From Streptomyces sp. 150FB (GTDB taxonomy: Bacteria; Actinomycetota; Actinomycetes; Streptomycetales; Streptomycetaceae), in contig NZ_JTHL01000001.1 in NCBI RefSeq assembly GCF_000818195.1, positions 61,071 to 106,322 of the forward strand: 45,252 nt of DNA, in the 5' to 3' direction. Position 1 is the stretch's first letter. Each line of letters opens with the position of its first letter. Below, piece by piece: positions 9,642-18,779 of this stretch. The notes under the pieces were generated by a model, which searched no databases, was not told where the DNA came from, and saw only the letters and a program-made list of their open reading frames with translations. The translations under genes were made by a program, and so were the position numbers.

Positions 9642-10127
9642 GTGTCAGATCTGCTGTGGGATGACGTCGGGAACTTCTTCGACCCGGATTTGATGGGGGC
9701 GTTGCCGGACGTCCGTGTGCCTGATGCGTCGGTGGAGGACTGGCAGGCGTTGCTGGACCTCGTGACCGCGAGCGGCTGGCAGTTCCAGTACTCCGTGGGT
9801 GTGGTCGTGCTGCCGCTGCCCAGGGCTGAGGCGGTGTTCTCCCGTCCGGCGGACGCGGAGTGTGCGGATTTGCTGGTTCGACCGGTGGCTGAGGTGAGGG
9901 CGATCTTCCGTTTCTATGCCGCAGAGGAGATCGACTTCGACGTTGACCTGCGGGAGTTGCGGGGGCAGGAGCGGCTTGATGTGTTCTGCGGCTTCCTTCG
10001 GGCGATCGGTCGCCGTCTGGGCAAACCAGTGCTGATGGATCCGGAGACCGACGAGGGGCACCCGGTGCTCGGATTCGATGTCGAGGCCGACAGGGTGGTG
10101 CTGCTGGCGGATCCGGGAATCAGCTGA
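9642..10127 (+). CDS. conserved hypothetical protein, 161 aa
   Basis: GTG start with a G-rich stretch just upstream. The protein is acidic, soluble, with no signal peptide, membrane segment or named domain that I recognise. It opens with LLWDDVGNFFDPDLMG and ends in VEADRVVLLADPGIS. Its even composition and GC3 pattern indicate a real gene; it looks like a standalone Streptomyces family, possibly of the small immunity/SMI1-like size class, but no function can be assigned. It is transcribed towards the rearranged region at 10455. Confidence 0.7.
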   Translation: MSDLLWDDVGNFFDPDLMGALPDVRVPDASVEDWQALLDLVTASGWQFQYSVGVVVLPLPRAEAVFSRPADAECADLLVRPVAEVRAIFRFYAAEEIDFDVDLRELRGQERLDVFCGFLRAIGRRLGKPVLMDPETDEGHPVLGFDVEADRVVLLADPGIS

Positions 10128-10454
10128 CGCCTTCCGGCCGGGCTTGGTGAAAAGTGCCGTCGCGGAGCATGGCGAACTGGACGCCAGAGGCCGCGCTCTC
10201 CCTCTTCCACGACAACCAGCGGGTGCTGGTCGACGCGATCGCCCTGGTCGGGGAGGGCTCCCCGGGCGGCGGCCTGAGGAATCCGGGGTCGTGATGGGAG
10301 CGAGTTCGCCCTTGGCGCCAGGGACTTGGTACAGGAGCCCGCCGGGTCGTGGTGGGCGCTTGTGGGTTGCGGTTGTTTCCGCGGGCCCCGTCCCCCGGCA
10401 CCAGGCAGCCGCGTCGCAACCACGACGCACCCCCACGACCTCCAGCCGGAAAGC
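10128..10454. other. intergenic stretch before the deletion scar
   Basis: About 330 bp. Apart from the possible 41-codon ORF at 10169 I see no gene, terminator or repeat. It lies between a plus-strand hypothetical gene and the 3' end of the minus-strand histidine kinase fragment. Confidence 0.4.
10169..10294 (+). CDS. possible 41-aa small ORF or gene fragment
   Basis: ATG to TGA with protein-like composition: it starts [20 protein letters not shown] and ends in a Gly-rich tail. There is no properly spaced ribosome site (GGAG is only about 2 bp from the ATG). It may be the remnant of a longer gene. No family is recognised. Confidence 0.25.
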   Translation: MANWTPEAALSLFHDNQRVLVDAIALVGEGSPGGGLRNPGS

Positions 10455-10604
10455 TCACAGCCGCAGTGTGAACGTCGACCCCCTGCCCACCCCACTCGTC
10501 ACCGCCACCGACCCCCCATGCGCCTCGACCAGTTTCCGGACGATCGACAGCCCCAGACCGCTCCCACCCGTCTGCCTGCTGCGCGACTTCTCCGCGCGCC
10601 AGAA
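10455..10604 (-). pseudogene. C-terminal fragment of a sensor histidine kinase
   Basis: The last 49 codons of an OmpR-partner type histidine kinase survive: [10 protein letters not shown], the G2 box [10 protein letters not shown], then [16 protein letters not shown] and a stop. The HisKA domain, N and G1 boxes and all sensor and membrane parts are missing. To the right the homology stops at about 10604, exactly where the adaptor fragment on the opposite strand begins. Its natural stop codon is intact. It cannot encode a functional kinase. Confidence 0.85.
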
Positions 10605-11178
10605 GCAGACCGGAACCCTCGACGTCGGCCGGGTCGCGGTGCTCGCCGGCACGGTCCGGATCAGCGGTCTCAAGGCCCAGTTGGGCGACCCGGCCTCCGG
10701 GGACGTGCTGTCGGTCACCTCGCAGGTGAAGTCCATCGCCGTGAAGGTGGACGCCACCGACGCCGGACCGATCCACCAGGGCGACAAGGTGACCATCACC
10801 CTGCCCGACACCAGGACGGTCCCCGGGGAGGTCAGCTCCGTCGGACAGAGCGTCGATGGCGGGGGCGGGGGCGGGGACGAGGACCCGTCCGGCGAGGCCT
10901 CGACGCCGACGCTCCAGGTCACGGTCGTGCCGAGCGACACCGGCTCGGTGGAGGGCCTTCAGGCGGCAACCGTACAGGTGGTGTTCACGACGGAGACCAG
11001 GAAGAACGTGCTGGTCGTGCCGGTCGGCGCGCTGCTAGCTCTCCAGGAGGGCGGGTACGCGGTGCAGACGCCGGGCGGGAAGCTGCTGGGCGTGCGGACC
11101 GGGCTGTTCTCGAAGGGCATGGTCGAGATCTCGGGCCGGGGCGTCAGCGAGGGCGACCGGGTGGTGACCGCGTCATGA
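10603..11178 (+). pseudogene. HlyD/MacA-like efflux adaptor, C-terminal half only
   Basis: The frame carries the adaptor hallmarks [12 protein letters not shown], a beta-barrel region ([20 protein letters not shown]), a Gly/Asp-rich loop, [11 protein letters not shown] and [12 protein letters not shown]. Signal anchor, lipoyl half and the peptidoglycan-binding domain usual in this Streptomyces group are absent. No start codon with a ribosome site fits. It ends in ATGA overlap with the ATPase gene, so the original operon order adaptor-ATPase-permease is preserved. It could still be translated as a short chimera from an upstream in-frame codon. Confidence 0.75.
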
Positions 11179-11924
11179 GCCTGCCGTACGTGCCGGCGGC
11201 GCCACCTCTGGTGCCCGTAGTGCCGGTGCTCGCCGTCAAGGGGGCGAGCAAGGCCTACCGGGGCGGCGTCAGGGCGCTGGACGATGTCTCCCTCACCATC
11301 CGGGAGGGGGAGTTGCTTGCCATCATCGGTCCTTCAGGGTCCGGCAAGTCGACGCTGCTGAACATCATGGGCACACTCGACCTGCCGACCAGCGGCTCGG
11401 TGGAGATCGGCGGCCACGACGCGGCGACGCTTTCCGACCGCCGGCTCTCGGCGCTGCGCGGACGCTGGCTGGGCTTCGTCTTCCAGCAGTTCCACCTCAC
11501 CGACGGGCTGAGCGCGGCGGAGAACGTCGCGACCGGCCTGCTGTACGCGGGGGTTGCGCGCCGGCTCCGGAGTCCGCTGGCGGCCGCGGCCCTGGACCGG
11601 GTCGGGCTCGCGCACCGCGTCGGCCATCTTCCGCACCAGCTCTCCGGCGGCGAACGGCAGCGCGTGGCGATCGCCCGCGCCCTGGTCAACGAACCGGCGC
11701 TGGTCCTGGCCGACGAGCCGACCGGCGCCCTGGACACCGCCAACGGGCGGGCCGTACTCGACCTGCTGATCAAGTTGAACAGCGAGGGCACCACCATCGC
11801 CGTCATCACCCACGACCGGGACATCGCCGCACGGCTGCCCCGGCAGGTCGAGATACGCGACGGCCGCATCGTCTCCGACGACGGGGCGTCCGGGCCCCTC
11901 GACCCGTGCGGGGGGCCGGGATGA
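11175..11924 (+). CDS. MacB-type ABC transporter ATPase
   Basis: 249 aa. Walker [11 protein letters not shown]-loop FQQFHL, signature [15 protein letters not shown], Walker [13 protein letters not shown] and the switch His in ITHD are all present, so the ATPase should be active. Family: LolD/MacB-type mechanotransmission transporters that power export or extraction of a substrate from the membrane. The ATG overlaps the stop of the adaptor fragment, and its own stop overlaps the permease ATG. The upstream promoter appears lost with the deletion, so expression is uncertain. Confidence 0.93.
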   Translation: MSLPYVPAAPPLVPVVPVLAVKGASKAYRGGVRALDDVSLTIREGELLAIIGPSGSGKSTLLNIMGTLDLPTSGSVEIGGHDAATLSDRRLSALRGRWLGFVFQQFHLTDGLSAAENVATGLLYAGVARRLRSPLAAAALDRVGLAHRVGHLPHQLSGGERQRVAIARALVNEPALVLADEPTGALDTANGRAVLDLLIKLNSEGTTIAVITHDRDIAARLPRQVEIRDGRIVSDDGASGPLDPCGGPG

Positions 11925-13180
11925 GGCTCATGGGCGCCGCTCCCGGCGCGGGCCCCGGGCCCGGCACCGATCGGGCCGGCGACCGCGGCCGCCCGGTGCG
12001 CCTCGCTCCCTCCGACGTACTGCGGCTCGGGCTGCTCGGCATCCGTACCCGCAGGATGCGGGCCGCGCTCTCCGCGCTCGGCATCTCCATCGGCATCGCC
12101 ACGCTGGTGCTGGTGACCGGGATACCGGCCTCCAGCCGCCAGGACCTGAACGAGCAACTGTCGGCGCTCGGCACGAACATGCTGCGCGCCGAACCCCAGC
12201 CGGACCAGAAGCCGCCCGTCCTCCTCCCCGAGGAGGCATCGCGCATGGTCGCGCGGATCGGTCCGGTGACACACGCCAGCGAGGTCGCCAACACCCATGC
12301 TCTCGTGCGGCGTTCGGACCGAACCGACCCCAACGACGGACTGGGGCTGACCGTCCTGGCCGCGCGTACCGACCTGCTTCCGGCGGTGAACGGGAAGGTC
12401 CGCTCGGGGAAGTTCCTCGACAGCTCCACACAGACCTTCCCCACCGTGGTGCTCGGCTACCAGGCCGCCGCCCGGCTCGGCATACCCCGGCTGGTCCCGG
12501 GCCAGGAGCCGCCGCAGGTCATCATCGGCGCGAAGTGGTTCACCGTCATCGGCGTACTCGACCCGCTGCCTCTCGCCCCGGACCTGGAGCGTTCCGTACT
12601 GGTTGGCTGGCCGGCCGCCAAGAGCCAACTGCACTTCGACGGCCACCCGACCGTGATCTACGTCAAGGCACGCGAGGACGCGATCGAGGCGGTCAGCTCG
12701 GTGCTTCCCGACACCCTGTATCCACAGCTCCCCGGGTTGGTCCAGGTCAGCAGGCCCTCCGCCGCGCTGGCGGCGAAGCGGGCGACCGACTCGACCTTCT
12801 CCGCGCTCTTCCTCGGGCTCGCGGGCGTCGCGTTGCTCGTCGGCGGGATCGGGGTGGCCAACACGATGTACATCTCCGTACTGGAGCGCCGCAGGGAAAT
12901 CGGTCTGCGGCGCGCCCTGGGCGCGAACCGCGGGCAGATCCGCGCGCAGTTCCTCACCGAGTCGGTGGCGTTGTCGCTCCTCGGCGGTGTCGCAGGCACC
13001 CTGCTGGGTGTCCTGACGACACTGGGATACGCCACCTACCAGGGCTGGCCCCCGGTGATTCCGCTCCCGTCGATCGTCGCGGGGACGGTGGGCGCCGTGG
13101 TGATCGGCATGGCGGCGGGGGTCTATCCCTCGGTCCGCGCGTCGCGGCTGACGCCCACGGAAGCGCTGGCGGCGGCCTGA
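11921..13180 (+). CDS. MacB/FtsX-family ABC transporter permease
   Basis: 419 aa. The ATG is inside the ATPase stop (ATGA); an in-frame GTG 15 bp upstream is less likely. One N-terminal membrane segment (about residues 38-58, after [17 protein letters not shown]), an extracytoplasmic MacB-PCD-like domain, and three C-terminal membrane helices with the FtsX signature [24 protein letters not shown]. It pairs with the ATPase upstream. With the adaptor truncated, the system probably exports poorly or works as a two-part transporter. Confidence 0.92.
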   Translation: MRLMGAAPGAGPGPGTDRAGDRGRPVRLAPSDVLRLGLLGIRTRRMRAALSALGISIGIATLVLVTGIPASSRQDLNEQLSALGTNMLRAEPQPDQKPPVLLPEEASRMVARIGPVTHASEVANTHALVRRSDRTDPNDGLGLTVLAARTDLLPAVNGKVRSGKFLDSSTQTFPTVVLGYQAAARLGIPRLVPGQEPPQVIIGAKWFTVIGVLDPLPLAPDLERSVLVGWPAAKSQLHFDGHPTVIYVKAREDAIEAVSSVLPDTLYPQLPGLVQVSRPSAALAAKRATDSTFSALFLGLAGVALLVGGIGVANTMYISVLERRREIGLRRALGANRGQIRAQFLTESVALSLLGGVAGTLLGVLTTLGYATYQGWPPVIPLPSIVAGTVGAVVIGMAAGVYPSVRASRLTPTEALAAA

Positions 13181-13188
13181 GGCAAGTG

Positions 13189-13222
13189 GCGGGGGCCTCC
13201 GGACCGGTACGGAGGCCCCCGC
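13189..13222. terminator. strong bidirectional terminator
   Basis: GCGGGGGCCTCCG (13189-13201) pairs perfectly with CGGAGGCCCCCGC (13210-13222) around an 8-nt loop. It begins 8 bp after the permease stop and lies 93 bp beyond the merR stop on the other strand, so it can serve both convergent units. Confidence 0.88.
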
Positions 13223-13314
13223 CGCTCCCAGGCACCGACGTCATTTCTCGCGAACACTCCCGGGGCCCCGCGACCTCCACCTGCTGCCCAAGTGCCGGAC
13301 AAACGCACCCGCAC

Positions 13315-14250
13315 TCAGGATCTCACTGCTCGTCGGCCGAGCCGGGGAACGGCGGCGCGCAAGGCCCGCGCCAGCCACTCCAGCTCCTCCGTCGCTTCGG
13401 GAAACGAATCCTGCCCGCGCACGCGGGCGACGAGCCTGCGGTAACGCTCCGCCCCGGCCTCGATCCCGGCCTCCAAGCCGCGCAGCACGGCAGCCCGATC
13501 GGCGTCGCCGAACAGCTTGGACAGCAATGCGGCCGCTTCCGCTCCTTCGGGGGCGACCCCGCGTTTTCTGACCTCGGCGACGGTCTGCGCGACCTGCCTG
13601 GCCCACCAGATGGACGACCCGGGGGGACGACCCTGCCCCGGTACGGGCGTGTTGAGCTCCATCCATGTGCGCAACCGGGCGCGGAAGCCGGGGTCCCGCA
13701 CCAGCTCGGCCAGTTCGATCCAGGCGTCGACCTGCTCAGGTGTGGGGTCGTCGGGCAATTCGATGCTGAACGTACGCATGCGGTCGCGCAGGCGCGGCTC
13801 GACGTCGAGACCGCCGAACACCTCCTCCTTGAACTCGTCGATGATCTGTTTGCGTTCAGCGGCGGAAAGCCGCGCCAACCGGTTCATCAGTGCTGTCTCC
13901 TCAGCAGTCGAACCACGTTTCGCCACGGTGGACAGGACAGCCCGGCTCACCTTGAGCGAGCGGATCTGCGCGTCGAGCGCGGCCACATGCGCGTCGGCGA
14001 CCTCGGCGACCGTGGTCCGGCCACTCAGCACCCGGCACACCTCGTCGAGCCCGAGGCCCAGCTCCCGCAGAGTGCGGACCAGCTCGACGCGGGCCACGGA
14101 CTCGGCGTCGTACAGCCGGTAGCCACTCGCGGAGCGGGCCACGGGCGGCACCGCTCCCTCGTCCGACCAGAAGCGCAGGGTACGCACCGGAAGACCGGTG
14201 CGGTGCGCGAGCCGGCCGATGGTGAGTACGTCGGGGTGTTCGTTGTCCAT
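13315..14250 (-). CDS. MerR-family transcriptional regulator
   Basis: 311 aa from ATG 14250. Residues 8-75 form the MerR winged helix-turn-helix (TIGRLAHRTGLPVRTLRFW, SGYRLYDAE, LRELGLGLDEV), followed by a coiled-coil dimer helix and a long helical C-terminal half without the clustered Cys of metal sensors, so an organic ligand is more likely. The frame continues upstream but the start at 14250 fits the promoter (separate entry), which places the transcription start almost on the ATG. It is convergent with the MacB-like operon, and no obvious second target is next to it. Autoregulation is expected. Confidence 0.88.
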   Translation of the reverse strand: MDNEHPDVLTIGRLAHRTGLPVRTLRFWSDEGAVPPVARSASGYRLYDAESVARVELVRTLRELGLGLDEVCRVLSGRTTVAEVADAHVAALDAQIRSLKVSRAVLSTVAKRGSTAEETALMNRLARLSAAERKQIIDEFKEEVFGGLDVEPRLRDRMRTFSIELPDDPTPEQVDAWIELAELVRDPGFRARLRTWMELNTPVPGQGRPPGSSIWWARQVAQTVAEVRKRGVAPEGAEAAALLSKLFGDADRAAVLRGLEAGIEAGAERYRRLVARVRGQDSFPEATEELEWLARALRAAVPRLGRRAVRS

Positions 14251-14705
14251 GGGCGAGATCCTGGACCCTCCAGCCGCTGGAGGCTCAAGGCGCCTCAGTG
14301 CGACTTCCCGTGACTTCTCCGGAGCGCTGCCGAGTTGACTCACCGCCGGCGCCGACAGCACGCGAACGGGAGAAGCCTCAGGCCTCGGGCTCAGGACCCA
14401 GCGGGAGCCACAGGAACTGACGGGATGCGGCACAGCCGGTGCCGGATCGCGTCAGGACAGCCCGTCCCTCCGCCCCCCTTTCCGCGCGTGCGTGAGCCAG
14501 GCCGAGGACCGTGGCACCCGCTACGGCCCGGGCTCCAGCGCCATCAGTACTCCCGCGGTCCTGGCCAGTCTCGGCGGCCTGTGAAACGGCACTCGCCCTA
14601 CTTCGCCGGGGAGAGCCGCAGCTTCGCGGTGTCCCCCGCGATTTCGGCGGCCCGGTAGTCGGGCTGTCCTCATGGACGATGATCCTGGTCTCTGCCCCGG
14701 GGTCT
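14251..14705. other. intergenic region between merR and the mannosidase gene
   Basis: About 455 bp. The first 45 bp hold the merR promoter. The rest shows no gene with Streptomyces-like codon pattern and no convincing terminator hairpin for the mannosidase gene that ends at 14706. Confidence 0.4.
14258..14288 (-). promoter_or_regulatory. MerR-type promoter with operator dyad in a 19-bp spacer
   Basis: Read leftward: TTGAGC (14288-14283), 19 bp, CAGGAT (14263-14258), then 7 bp to the merR ATG. The perfect dyad CCTCCAG-CCG-CTGGAGG (14267-14283) nearly fills the spacer. MerR proteins bind such dyads and untwist over-long 19-20-bp spacers to activate transcription. The closeness of -10 to ATG implies a leaderless transcript. 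Confidence 0.8.
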
Positions 14706-17700
14706 TCACGGCTCCTGCCGGGAGAGCCGCAGGGTGACGATCTCGAAAGGCCGCAGAGACAGGTCGATGCCGTCCCCGTCCACGGGCACTGTGGACAGGG
14801 GCCGTTCGAGCAGGTCGCACGCCTGGGCTCCGCCGAGGCCGAACCCGGCCGTGAGCCTGGCGCGCGCCCGGCCGCCATGGGCCTCGTAGAAGCGCACGAC
14901 CACGTCGCCGCTCCCGTCGTCCGCGAGCTTGAGGGCGGTGATCACGACCGCGTCCTCATCGATATCGACCAGCGGGGCCACTTCGGCGTCGCCCGGTACG
15001 CGGCGCTCCGGCAGGTTGACGCGGTAGCCCTCGCGAACCGCGTCGGCGAGGCTCCCACCGGGGACGAGCGCGTAGCGGAAGCGGTGCACCCCCTGGTCGG
15101 TCTCCGGGTCGGGGAACCTCGGGGCGCGCAGCAGGGACAGCCGTACCGTCGTGGTGGTGCCCGCTGTGGTGCTGTCGGCCGCCCGCACCGTCCGGGTCAC
15201 GTCGTGCCCGTAGGTGGAGTTGTTGACCAGCGACACGCCCCAGCCGGGCTCCTCCAGATGGATGAAGCGGTGGTTGCAGGCCTCGAACTTGGCCGCTTCC
15301 CAACTCGTGTTCGTGTGGGTGGGCCGGTTGAGGTGGCCGAACTGGGTCTCCGCCGTGTAGCGGTCGGTGTGGATGTCCAGGGGGAAGGCCGCCTTGAGGA
15401 ACTTCTCGGTCTCCTGCCAGTCGATCTCGGTGTCGATGTCCAGCCGCTTGGCGCCCGCGTCCAGGGTCAGCGTCTGGACGGCACGGGAGGAACCGAAACA
15501 CCGTACGACGTTGACGGCCACGGACTCCGGCCCGTCCGCCACGACCGTGACCTCGTCGACGTCGGTCAAGTCGGTGACGGTGTTCCGGTAGAACTCGTCG
15601 ACGTCCCAGGCGTCCCACATGTTCGGGAAGTCGGGGTGCATCTGCAACAGGTTCGCCGCGGCTCCTGGTGCGATGCTCTCCCTCCCTCCGGCGAGGTCGT
15701 ACGCGGAGATCACCAGACCCCGTCCGTCGACGACGACCTGGAGCAGGCCGTTCTCAAGGACGAAGCCGCCCTCGGGCCGGGTGGTCACCGTGCACACGCC
15801 CGCGGCCGGTGATGCCTGGCCGGCGCCCCCCGCACCGATGCCGCCACGCCCGTGGGGTGCCGCGTTGAAGACGACCTCGGTGCCGGCTGTCGCGTCGCCG
15901 GCGAGTGCCCGCGTCGCGTTGGCGATGATGCCGCCAAGTTCTTCGGCGACCGCCGCGTATGTCTTCTCTGCCTCGCGGTGCACCCAGGCGATCGAGGAAC
16001 CGGGCAGGATGTCATGGAACTGGTGCAGCAGCACCGTCTTCCAGATGCGGTCCAACTGCTCGTGCGGATAGGGGAATCCGGTGCGGACGGCGGCGGTGGC
16101 AGCCCACAGTTCGGCCTCCTGAAGGAGGTGTTCGCTGCGGCGGTTTCCCTGCTTGGTCCGCGCCTGGCTGGTCAGTGTCCCCCGGTGGAGCTCCAGATAC
16201 AGCTCGCCTGCCCATACCGGCGGGTTCTGGTACTCGGCCTCCGCCTTCGCGAAGAATTCCGCCGGCTTCTCCCACTGGACCGTGGCGGAGCCTTCGAGGC
16301 TGCGCATCCTGGCCGCCTTCGCGACCATCTCGCGGGTCGTGCCGCCGCCGCCGTCGCCCCAGCCCGTCGGTGCGAGCGAGTGGGTGGCCGCGCCCTTGTC
16401 CTTGAAGTTGCTGACGGCGTGTGCGATCTCCTTCCCGTTCATCGAGCAGTTGTAGGTGTCGACCGGCGGGAAGTGCGTGAAGATCCGGGTGCCGTCGATC
16501 CCCTCCCACAGGAACGTGTGGTGCGGGAACTTGTTGATCTGGCTCCAGGAGATCTTCTGGGTGAGCAGCCACTTGGAGCCCGCCGCCTTGATGATCTGCG
16601 GGAGCCCTGCGGCGAAGCCGAAGGTGTCGGGCAGCCACGCCTCCTCGTTCTCGATGCCGAACTCGTCGAGGAAGAAGCGCTTGCCGTGCACGAACTGCCG
16701 TGCCATTGCCTCGGATCCGGGCATGTTGGTGTCGGACTCCACCCACATGCCGCCGGCCGGCACGAAGCGTCCCTCCGCCACGGCCTTCTTGACCTTGGCG
16801 TACACCTCGGGTCGGTGCTCCTTGATCCAAGCGTACTGCTGCGCCTGGGACATGGTGTAGACGAAGTCGGGCTCGTCCTCCAGCAGGGAGGTCATGTTGG
16901 ACGTCGTCCGCGCGACCTTCCGGACGGTCTCACGCAGCGGCCACAGCCACGCCGAGTCGATGTGGGCGTGCCCGATCGCGCTGATCCGGTGCGCGGACGG
17001 GACCGCGGGGGCCGCGAGGACCTTACGCAGCCGCTCGCGCGCGGCGACCGCTGTGGCGCCCACGTCCTGCAGGTCCACGGCATCGAGCGCGTGCTCGACC
17101 GCGCGTAGGATCTCCCAGCGGCGGGGCCCGTCGAGGGGGAGTTCCGCCATGAGTTCACCGAGCACCTCCAGATCCTGCACGAGGTTCCACACCGTCTCGT
17201 CGAAGACGGCCAGATCCATGCGGGCCAGTGTGTACTGCGGCTCGGTTCCTGCCGTCTCCTTCTGCCCGAGACCGGTGGGCAGGAAAGGGTGGTAGTCGAG
17301 GATCACCGGGTTCGAGGCCGCCTCGATGTGCAGGACGACCTCATCGCCGCCCTCTGCCGGCGCGCCGACCCGTACCCACTGGTTGCGCGGATTCAGTCCC
17401 TTGACCGGGGTGCCATCCGGCCGGTAGATCAGCCCCTCGCACTGGAAGCCCGGCATGTTCTCGTCGAATCCGAGGTCCAGCAGCGCCTCTACGGTGCGTC
17501 CCGCCCACTCGGCGGGGACAGTGCCGGACACGGTCAGCCAGCTCGTACCCCAGGGAGCGCCCCACGCGTCACCGACCGCGATGGGAGTTCTGGGGGCCGC
17601 GAGCCCCTCGGCGACGGGCACAGGCTCGCCCGGCGCGGTCCAGATCCCGACCTCGAGCGGCACGGACACCGGGTACACGGCGGGGCGGATGCGCTCGTCG

Positions 17701-17747
17701 AGCACACGCTTGAGTCGGGCTTCGACCAGGGAGTGGTCGTCATGCAT
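14706..17747 (-). CDS. GH38 alpha-mannosidase
   Basis: 1013 aa, normal length for bacterial GH38. The catalytic domain opens with the metal-binding motif GHAHIDSAWLWPLRE (about residues 258-272); the nucleophile Asp lies in WLPDTFGFAAGLPQ (about 370-384). A GH38 middle three-helix domain and beta-sandwich C-terminal domains follow. No signal peptide, so it works in the cytoplasm on imported alpha-mannosides. The ATG at 17747 has GGAG 7 bp upstream. It is the last gene of a leftward operon behind two CUT1 permeases and a binding protein, which suggests that manno-oligosaccharides or trimmed N-glycans are the imported substrate. Confidence 0.95.
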   Translation of the reverse strand: MHDDHSLVEARLKRVLDERIRPAVYPVSVPLEVGIWTAPGEPVPVAEGLAAPRTPIAVGDAWGAPWGTSWLTVSGTVPAEWAGRTVEALLDLGFDENMPGFQCEGLIYRPDGTPVKGLNPRNQWVRVGAPAEGGDEVVLHIEAASNPVILDYHPFLPTGLGQKETAGTEPQYTLARMDLAVFDETVWNLVQDLEVLGELMAELPLDGPRRWEILRAVEHALDAVDLQDVGATAVAARERLRKVLAAPAVPSAHRISAIGHAHIDSAWLWPLRETVRKVARTTSNMTSLLEDEPDFVYTMSQAQQYAWIKEHRPEVYAKVKKAVAEGRFVPAGGMWVESDTNMPGSEAMARQFVHGKRFFLDEFGIENEEAWLPDTFGFAAGLPQIIKAAGSKWLLTQKISWSQINKFPHHTFLWEGIDGTRIFTHFPPVDTYNCSMNGKEIAHAVSNFKDKGAATHSLAPTGWGDGGGGTTREMVAKAARMRSLEGSATVQWEKPAEFFAKAEAEYQNPPVWAGELYLELHRGTLTSQARTKQGNRRSEHLLQEAELWAATAAVRTGFPYPHEQLDRIWKTVLLHQFHDILPGSSIAWVHREAEKTYAAVAEELGGIIANATRALAGDATAGTEVVFNAAPHGRGGIGAGGAGQASPAAGVCTVTTRPEGGFVLENGLLQVVVDGRGLVISAYDLAGGRESIAPGAAANLLQMHPDFPNMWDAWDVDEFYRNTVTDLTDVDEVTVVADGPESVAVNVVRCFGSSRAVQTLTLDAGAKRLDIDTEIDWQETEKFLKAAFPLDIHTDRYTAETQFGHLNRPTHTNTSWEAAKFEACNHRFIHLEEPGWGVSLVNNSTYGHDVTRTVRAADSTTAGTTTTVRLSLLRAPRFPDPETDQGVHRFRYALVPGGSLADAVREGYRVNLPERRVPGDAEVAPLVDIDEDAVVITALKLADDGSGDVVVRFYEAHGGRARARLTAGFGLGGAQACDLLERPLSTVPVDGDGIDLSLRPFEIVTLRLSRQEP

Positions 17748-17802
17748 GGGGATGCTCCGTATGACTTCTGAGGTTCGATGAATCGCGGTGGCGGTGGGAG
17801 GG

Positions 17803-17831
17803 GGCCGCGGGTGGGTTCGCCCGTCGCGGCC
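17803..17831. other. intercistronic hairpin between permease and mannosidase genes
   Basis: GGCCGCG (17803-17809) and CGCGGCC (17825-17831) are inverted repeats with a 15-nt loop. The arms are short and there is no T tract, so mRNA processing or partial attenuation is more likely than full termination. Confidence 0.4.
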
Positions 17832-17846
17832 GTCGGTTCGGGGTGG

Positions 17847-18779
17847 TCAGCCCTTCACTGCGCCCTCCCCCACTCCCTTGAAGAAGAAGCGCTGCAAAGC
17901 GACGAACAGCACGATGATGGGAATCAGGGCGATCATGGCTCCGGCGGCGATGGTGCGCGGGTCCACCGAGAAGGTGCTCTGGAGGTAGGAGAGGCCGACG
18001 GTCAGGGTGAGCTTGTCCGGGCTCTGTAGGACGAGGAGCGGCCAGAGGAAGTCGTCCCAGGCTCCGATGAAGGCGAGGATGGCGACGATGCTGATGGTGC
18101 CCTTGACGGCGGGGAGGCCTATATAACGTAGCCGTTGCAGGACGGTCGCACCGTCGATCACCGCCGCGGCGTCGATCTCTGGCGGGATCGCCATGAAGGC
18201 GTTGCGCATGAGCAGCACATTGAGTGTGCTGATCATGGCGGGCAGTGCGACACCGATGAGGGAGTTGCCGAACCCCAGGCTGACGATGGTCTGGAACTGG
18301 GAGATGATCGTCACCTCCGCAGGCAGGACCAGCGTCGCGAGGAACAGCCCGAAGACCAACTTCTTCCCCCGGAACTCCAGGCGGGCCAGGGCGAATCCGG
18401 CGATCGTGGCGCCGATGATGTTGCCGCCCACGTTGAGGAAGGCGACGAGAAGGGAGTTCTCGGCGAAGTGCCACACCGGAATGGTGTTGGCCACCTTCGT
18501 GTAGTTGCTGAGGGTCGGGTGCTTCGGGAGGAGATTCGGCGTGGTGCTGTAGACGTCCTCCGCCACGCTCTTGAGGGAGGTGGACAGCTCCCACAACAGC
18601 GGTCCCACGCTGACGGCCAGGACGATCACCAGCAGGACATAGCGCGTGATGAGCGCCCTGCGGCTGAGGGTGTTGAAGCCACCCGCGCCGGGGCGGCGCT
18701 TCGGCCGCTCCCGGGCGGAGCCGGCGGCGGAGAGCGTCGCGGGGGCGGCCAGGGGTCGCGGTTCGTGCGTCAGGCTCAT
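17847..18779 (-). CDS. CUT1 sugar ABC permease, MalG-type
   Basis: 310 aa from ATG 18779, which sits in ATGA overlap with the stop of the upstream permease gene. Six predicted membrane segments follow a Pro/Arg-rich cytoplasmic N-terminus. The EAA loop EIDAAAVIDGATVLQRLRYIGLP docks the ATPase, and the C-terminus RFFFKGVGEGAVKG is typical of MalG-type subunits. No ATPase is encoded in the operon; Streptomyces CUT1 importers commonly share the ATPase MsiK, which would be elsewhere. It belongs with the binding protein at 19725 and the permease at 18776. Confidence 0.94.
   Translation of the reverse strand: MSLTHEPRPLAAPATLSAAGSARERPKRRPGAGGFNTLSRRALITRYVLLVIVLAVSVGPLLWELSTSLKSVAEDVYSTTPNLLPKHPTLSNYTKVANTIPVWHFAENSLLVAFLNVGGNIIGATIAGFALARLEFRGKKLVFGLFLATLVLPAEVTIISQFQTIVSLGFGNSLIGVALPAMISTLNVLLMRNAFMAIPPEIDAAAVIDGATVLQRLRYIGLPAVKGTISIVAILAFIGAWDDFLWPLLVLQSPDKLTLTVGLSYLQSTFSVDPRTIAAGAMIALIPIIVLFVALQRFFFKGVGEGAVKG

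Noticed and set aside
11906..11921. GTG at 11906 as permease start
   Set aside because: ATG at 11921 gives the ATGA overlap typical of this operon and no loss of conserved sequence.
12535..14313. 592-codon plus-strand open frame
   Set aside because: Overlaps the FtsX permease out of frame and runs antisense through merR; no ribosome site or family.
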